A stretch of DNA of 37,327 nucleotides, taken from positions 1 through 37,327 of the forward strand of contig NZ_JAKUDS010000027.1 of NCBI RefSeq assembly GCF_023221775.1, in the 5' to 3' direction. Below the pieces are notes generated by a model, which saw nothing but the letters and a program-made list of their open reading frames with translations, was not told the DNA's origin and made no database searches. How positions within the stretch are numbered: position 1 is the stretch's first letter; every line of letters starts with the position of its first letter. Shown one piece after another: positions 33,129-37,327 of the stretch. A program made the position numbers and the translations under genes. This DNA comes from Enterococcus cecorum (GTDB lineage Bacteria; Bacillota; Bacilli; Lactobacillales; Enterococcaceae).

Positions 33129-35007
33129 GAAAAAAGCAATGGGTAGACCGCATAATCCACTGAAAATTTTTGGCCGAATTTTATCTTATGTGGGTAAAAA
33201 ATATCGTTGGCGTTTAATCGTTGTATTTATAGGCATTATTGTTTCAGCGGCGGCAAATGCAATCGGAATTAGTTTCTCACAGCGTTTGATAGATGATTAT
33301 ATTGTGCCCCTTTTAGGTAAAGCGAATCCTAATTTTGCTCCTTTGGCGAAGGCGATTGGCTTTATGGCGATGATTTATTTGAGTGGTGCGGTTTTGACGT
33401 ATGTGTATAATCGTACCATGGTAACTGTTTCTCAAGGGGTGTTGAAAGATATTCGTGATGAAATGTTTGCGCATATGGAAATTCTTCCTGTACGTTACTA
33501 TGATAGTAATGCAACTGGCGACATTATGAGTCATTTTACGAATGATACGGATACCCTTCGACAAATGATTAGTCAGTCGATTCCACAAACAATTGCCGCT
33601 TTGATTAGTGTCTTATCGATTGTCATTGCAATGTTTATGATTAATGTTCCGATGACGATTTTTGTCTTATTCATGGTTACTTTAATGATTTTAGTCATTC
33701 AAAATTTAGGTTCCAAGAGTGGAAAGTATTTCTCTTTACAACAAAAAGCTTTAGGAACGTTAAATGGTTATATTGAAGAAATGATTGAAGGGCAAAAAGT
33801 CGTGAAAGTCTTTAATCATGAAGAGGAAGCGATTGATTGTTTCGTGGAATTAAATGAAGATTTGCGCGTGAATTCTACTAAAGCGAATACCTATGCCAAT
33901 ATTATGATGCCGATTATGGGAAATATTGGAAACTTCATGTATTTATTAACGGCTGTGGTGGGTTCTATTTTTTCTATCACTGGCGTTACGGCATTAACAC
34001 TTGGTAGCATTGTTTCTTTTGTGCAATTTACTAAGAGTATCACGATGCCGATTGCCCAAATTTCACAACAATTCAATGCGATTATCCTTTCTTTGGCCGG
34101 TGCGCAGCGTATTTTTGAACTATTAGATGAAGTGCCTGAAACGGATGAAGGACATGTCGAGTTAGTTAATATCGTTAAACATGAAGATGGTCGTATGGAA
34201 GAAAGTGCCAAACGTACGGGTCATTGGGCATGGAAAAATACTGATTCGAATGGGCATGTGCAATACACTGAGTTAAAAGGTGATGTGCGCTTTGAAGAGG
34301 TGACGTTTGGCTATCGCGAGGATAAAACGATCTTGCATGATATCAATCTATTTGCTAAACCAGGTCAAAAAATTGCCTTTGTCGGCGCAACCGGTGCTGG
34401 TAAAACGACAATTACCAACTTAATTAATCGTTTCTATGACATTCAAAAAGGGATGATTACTTATGATGGGATAAATGTTCAAGCGATGAAAAAAGCAGAT
34501 TTACGTCGTTCACTAGGAATTGTGCTGCAAGATACGCATTTATTTACTGGTACGATTAAAGAAAATATCCGTTATGGGAAATTAGATGCGACGGATGAAG
34601 AAGTCTATGCTGCGGCGAAATTAGTGAATGCGGACCACTTTATTCGTCAACTACCAAAAGGCTATGATACTGAGTTAACCGGTGATGGTGGTTCTCTTTC
34701 TCAAGGTCAACGTCAACTATTAGCCATTGCTCGTGCGGCTGTGGCAGATCCACCGGTATTAATCTTAGACGAAGCGACTTCAAGTATTGATACACGTACT
34801 GAAGCGATTGTACAAGTGGGGATGGATTCATTGATGAAGGGACGCACCGTATTTGTCATTGCGCACCGCTTATCGACAGTTCGAAATTCTGATGCGATTA
34901 TGGTATTAGATCAAGGTCGCATTATTGAGCGCGGTACCCATGATGAATTGATTGCCCAACAAGGTGAATATTATCAATTATATACTGGTGCTGTAAAATT
35001 AGCCTAA
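33121..35007 (+). CDS. Heterodimeric ABC exporter subunit B
   Basis: A 628-residue half-transporter. Its membrane domain (about 1-335) is joined to the ATPase by a charged insertion (about 345-385) seen in LmrD/YheH-like subunits. Walker A is GATGAGKTT at 422-430. Walker B has the catalytic E551 and the H-loop H582 is present. Its own signature is LSQGQ instead of LSGGQ. Together with subunit A this gives one complete and one degenerate ATP site, the mark of a heterodimeric exporter. Substrate is unknown; drugs, peptides or lipids are possible. The start GTG overlaps subunit A by eight bases. Confidence 0.92.
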   Translation: MSKKKAMGRPHNPLKIFGRILSYVGKKYRWRLIVVFIGIIVSAAANAIGISFSQRLIDDYIVPLLGKANPNFAPLAKAIGFMAMIYLSGAVLTYVYNRTMVTVSQGVLKDIRDEMFAHMEILPVRYYDSNATGDIMSHFTNDTDTLRQMISQSIPQTIAALISVLSIVIAMFMINVPMTIFVLFMVTLMILVIQNLGSKSGKYFSLQQKALGTLNGYIEEMIEGQKVVKVFNHEEEAIDCFVELNEDLRVNSTKANTYANIMMPIMGNIGNFMYLLTAVVGSIFSITGVTALTLGSIVSFVQFTKSITMPIAQISQQFNAIILSLAGAQRIFELLDEVPETDEGHVELVNIVKHEDGRMEESAKRTGHWAWKNTDSNGHVQYTELKGDVRFEEVTFGYREDKTILHDINLFAKPGQKIAFVGATGAGKTTITNLINRFYDIQKGMITYDGINVQAMKKADLRRSLGIVLQDTHLFTGTIKENIRYGKLDATDEEVYAAAKLVNADHFIRQLPKGYDTELTGDGGSLSQGQRQLLAIARAAVADPPVLILDEATSSIDTRTEAIVQVGMDSLMKGRTVFVIAHRLSTVRNSDAIMVLDQGRIIERGTHDELIAQQGEYYQLYTGAVKLA

Positions 35008-35010
35008 AAG

Positions 35011-35057
35011 AAAAACCAACGAGACTCTAGGGTAAAAGAGTTCCGTTGGTTTTTTTG
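35011..35057. terminator. Bidirectional terminator between the exporter and zwf
   Basis: AAAAACCAACG and its complement (35011-35021 with 35044-35054) flank an inner ACTCT/AGAGT pairing. T runs are present on both strands, so it ends both convergent transcripts. Confidence 0.93.
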
Positions 35058-35063
35058 ATTTCT

Positions 35064-36590
35064 TTATGATAGTTCGCCGTGTTCGCGATACCAATGATCA
35101 GGTTGCCATACCCAGTTAAAGCCATCTTCTTGAAGTAAGTGGAAAGCTTCATCTGGTCCCATTGTTCCAGCAGCATAAGTTGGAATAGGAGAAGTAGTGT
35201 CAGCATCCCAAGCTTGACGGATTTGATCCACAATTTTCCAAGATTGGGCTACTTCATGCCAGTGTGTAAAGTTGGTACCATCGCCGTTTAAGCAATCTAG
35301 AATCAGTTTTTCATAGGCTTCTGGTGTATTAGCGATAATTTCTGCGCTGTTACGGTAGTCAAGTTTCACCGGCAATAGATTGAAATTAGGGCCAACTTCT
35401 TTCCCATTTAATGAAAGTGAGAAGCCTTCTGTTGGTTGGATATAGATGGTTAAGACATTTGGTTCTGGCTTTTGGGCATTTTGTTCTTCTTCATCAAAGG
35501 AATGATTGAAGAGATTAATTGGCACAGACTTAAAGACGATATTGATACGTGTGCCTTTTTCGGTCATACGTTTACCGGTACGAATATAAAACGGTACGCC
35601 AGACCAGCGGAAATTATCGATGAACAAACGACCAGCGACAAAGGTTTCTGTACGCGATTCAGGATTGACTTGATCTTCTTCTTTATAACCTTTATAAGTA
35701 CGACCAGAAATTTTTCCTTGGACATATTGTGCGCGGACAAAGTTTTTCTCTACTTCTTCAGCATCGTACATACGAATCGCACGTAAAGCTTTAATTTTTT
35801 CATTGCGGATTTCTTCTTCATTAAAAGCAGCGGGTGGATCCATAGCAAGTAAGGCTAAGACTTGGAAGATGTGGTTTTGGACCATATCTTTTAAGGCCCC
35901 ACTTTGATCGTAATAGCCTGCGCGTTCTTCCACCCCAAGATTTTCAGCCAAACTAATTTGCACATTATCTATATAACGATTATTCCAAACCGCTTCAAAC
36001 AGAGAATTTGCAAAACGCACTGCAGAAATACTTTGAATCATTTCTTTTCCTAGATAATGGTCAATACGATAAATTTCTGATTCATCAAAGACTTCGTTAA
36101 TTTCGTTGTTTAACTTTTCAGCTGTTTGATAATCAGTACCAAATGGTTTTTCGATGATGACGCGATGATAACCATTTGATTCAAGTAAACCTTGTGATTG
36201 TAAGTGGTGCACAATCGTACCAAATAGGCTAGGGGACATCGCTAAATAAAATAGGCGATTACCAGCTAAACCGTATTCTTCGTCTAATTGGTTGGCTAAT
36301 TTCTTTAAAGTATCGTAATGATTGGTATCATTGACGTCATGGGATTGATAATAAAAATGACTGGCAAAGGCCGCTGCTTGTTGCTCACTTGCAGTTAAAT
36401 TTGAGACAGAAGACATTACGACTTCACGGTAAGTTTCGTTAGACCATGGCCGACGCGCGGTACCAATCACAGCGAAACTCTCTTTTAACAGCCCTTTTTG
36501 ATATAATCGAAATAAAGAAGGGTAGAGTTTGCGTTGTGCTAAGTCACCCGTTCCACCAAAGATAGTGATTAAAACCTTTTTTTTCTTCAT
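35064..36590 (-). CDS. zwf: Glucose-6-phosphate 1-dehydrogenase
   Basis: A 508-residue enzyme of the oxidative pentose phosphate pathway, oxidising glucose 6-phosphate to 6-phosphogluconolactone with NADP. The nucleotide motif GGTGDLA is at 12-18, the substrate motif RIDHYLGKE at 175-183 (K182) and the catalytic histidine lies in the NHIFQ segment. Length is normal. The start is taken as ATG 36590, eight or nine bases after GAGGAG; a GTG three codons earlier overlaps that site. It begins five bases after the regulator gene ends, so the two are co-transcribed. Confidence 0.96.
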   Translation of the reverse strand: MKKKKVLITIFGGTGDLAQRKLYPSLFRLYQKGLLKESFAVIGTARRPWSNETYREVVMSSVSNLTASEQQAAAFASHFYYQSHDVNDTNHYDTLKKLANQLDEEYGLAGNRLFYLAMSPSLFGTIVHHLQSQGLLESNGYHRVIIEKPFGTDYQTAEKLNNEINEVFDESEIYRIDHYLGKEMIQSISAVRFANSLFEAVWNNRYIDNVQISLAENLGVEERAGYYDQSGALKDMVQNHIFQVLALLAMDPPAAFNEEEIRNEKIKALRAIRMYDAEEVEKNFVRAQYVQGKISGRTYKGYKEEDQVNPESRTETFVAGRLFIDNFRWSGVPFYIRTGKRMTEKGTRINIVFKSVPINLFNHSFDEEEQNAQKPEPNVLTIYIQPTEGFSLSLNGKEVGPNFNLLPVKLDYRNSAEIIANTPEAYEKLILDCLNGDGTNFTHWHEVAQSWKIVDQIRQAWDADTTSPIPTYAAGTMGPDEAFHLLQEDGFNWVWQPDHWYREHGELS

Positions 36591-36595
36591 ATTCT

Positions 36596-37252
36596 TCACT
36601 CCTCGTTTAATAAATCGACAAATATCGTACTGGCAGCCTTATAACTGACAGCAATCGTTTTATCATCATTTTTAATTGTAATTGGTCCTTCATAATCTGC
36701 AATTTCAATGATTGTATAATTTTCTTGTAATTTTAAATCAACTGAGACCAAATAATCAAGTAATTCTTTTTCGTCAAGTACTCGAGCAATACGAATTTTA
36801 CTGCCAATTGGGAAATCAGCCAATGTTTGACGTTTTTTTTCAGAGATAATACCATTTTCTTTAGGAATTCTCCCGCCGTGTGGGCAGTAATCAGGAAAAT
36901 TCATAAAGGCTTCTAATTTGTCAGCAAGTTTATCCGAAGTGACGTGTTCTAGTACTTCTGCATCATCATGGACATCATTCCATGAGTATTGTAAGTATTC
37001 AACTAAAAAGACTTCCCATAGGCGATGACGACGCATTAATGAACTCGCAGTCTGGGCTCCTTGTTCAGTTAATTGCACTCCTTGATAGGGAAAGTGAATG
37101 ACTAAATCTTCTTTTTCTAATTTGGAAATCATTTCACTTACAGAGGCGGCGGATACCCCGAGGCCGGCGACAATCTGTTTATTTGAAATCTTTTTTTCAT
37201 GACCACCTAGCTCTAAAATTAGCTTTAAGTAGTCTTCGCGATTAGGAGTCAA
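36596..37252 (-). CDS. DtxR/MntR-family metal-dependent regulator
   Basis: A 218-residue repressor with an N-terminal winged helix (about 1-60, VSAASVSEMISKLEKEDLV), a dimerisation and metal-binding domain (His/Glu-rich HDDAEVLEHVTSD and CPHGG at about 121-125) and a C-terminal FeoA/SH3-like domain. It resembles the manganese-responsive EfaR/ScaR group of lactic acid bacteria. The start is TTG 37252 with AAGGAGG upstream. Co-transcription with zwf is unusual and may link metal or oxidative stress to NADPH supply. The metal and its targets are not shown by sequence. Confidence 0.88.
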   Translation of the reverse strand: MTPNREDYLKLILELGGHEKKISNKQIVAGLGVSAASVSEMISKLEKEDLVIHFPYQGVQLTEQGAQTASSLMRRHRLWEVFLVEYLQYSWNDVHDDAEVLEHVTSDKLADKLEAFMNFPDYCPHGGRIPKENGIISEKKRQTLADFPIGSKIRIARVLDEKELLDYLVSVDLKLQENYTIIEIADYEGPITIKNDDKTIAVSYKAASTIFVDLLNEE

Positions 37253-37282
37253 AAAAATCCCTCCTTTATAGTTATGTATTAA

Positions 37283-37291
37283 ATTTTACCA
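37283..37291 (-). promoter_or_regulatory. Extended -10 promoter of the metalloregulator-zwf unit
   Basis: On the minus strand TGGTAAAAT fits an extended -10 about 30 bases before the TTG start. A weak -35 (TAGCTT) lies 17 bases further up. Confidence 0.4.
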
Positions 37292-37327
37292 CGCATTTGT
37301 TAAAAAAGCTAATAATGTTATACATTG

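Noticed and set aside
35472-35786. A 104-residue plus-strand frame inside zwf
   Set aside because: It is antisense to a complete, well-conserved gene and has no ribosome binding site or recognisable motif.
37314-37326. Small inverted repeat AATGT-TAT-ACATT as a metalloregulator operator
   Set aside because: The arms are only five bases, it lies at the window edge, and the flanking context is missing.

Overview
The window looks like chromosomal DNA of a low-GC Gram-positive member of the Lactobacillales. Enterococcus or a close relative is most likely. The evidence is a dltXABCD operon, an ArcB-type ornithine carbamoyltransferase whose ends read like enterococcal ArcB, an MsmEFG/alpha-galactosidase/sucrose phosphorylase locus, strong AGGAGG ribosome binding sites and AT-rich intergenic DNA. 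The species assignment is inference. No rRNA, tRNA, insertion sequence, prophage or CRISPR array is visible.

Layout. 81-1275: a HAD phosphatase and a VOC-family protein that overlap. 1365-3079: a flavin disulfide reductase and a convergent HxlR regulator with one N-terminal Cys. 3240-4256: a solitary arcB with an ArgR-like box over its promoter. 4567-8969: dltXABCD, which D-alanylates teichoic acids, with two candidate promoters and a CiaR-type direct repeat. 9097-17023: a LacI-family regulator, a sugar ABC importer without its ATPase, a GH36 alpha-galactosidase and sucrose phosphorylase, forming a raffinose-family sugar locus with a conserved operator. 17178-23199: a structured leader and a five-gene polyamine operon (arginine decarboxylase, aminopropyltransferase homologue, agmatinase-family ureohydrolase, carboxyspermidine-type dehydrogenase, carboxyspermidine-type decarboxylase).

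23200-24078 is a long AT-rich non-coding block with dyads. It leads into 24079-30736, the most unusual part of the window: eight genes built around two SipW-type signal peptidases and five secreted proteins. Three of these (first, third and sixth genes) have a SipW-dependent signal ending in a YFT motif. Two (fourth and fifth) have a different Leu-x-Asp-Ser-Lys motif, and the fifth carries what looks like a choice-of-anchor A domain. One further membrane-anchored protein is unrecognised. The cluster resembles the Bacillus TasA/SipW/TapA matrix-fibre system, enlarged and duplicated, and is probably a surface fibre or adhesion apparatus.

30938-35007: a MarR regulator and a heterodimeric multidrug-type ABC exporter with one degenerate ATP site. 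35064-37252 (minus strand): a DtxR/MntR-like metalloregulator followed by zwf. The sugar locus, arcB and the spe operon suggest a gut-type fermentative lifestyle; dlt, the SipW cluster and the exporter all act at the cell surface.
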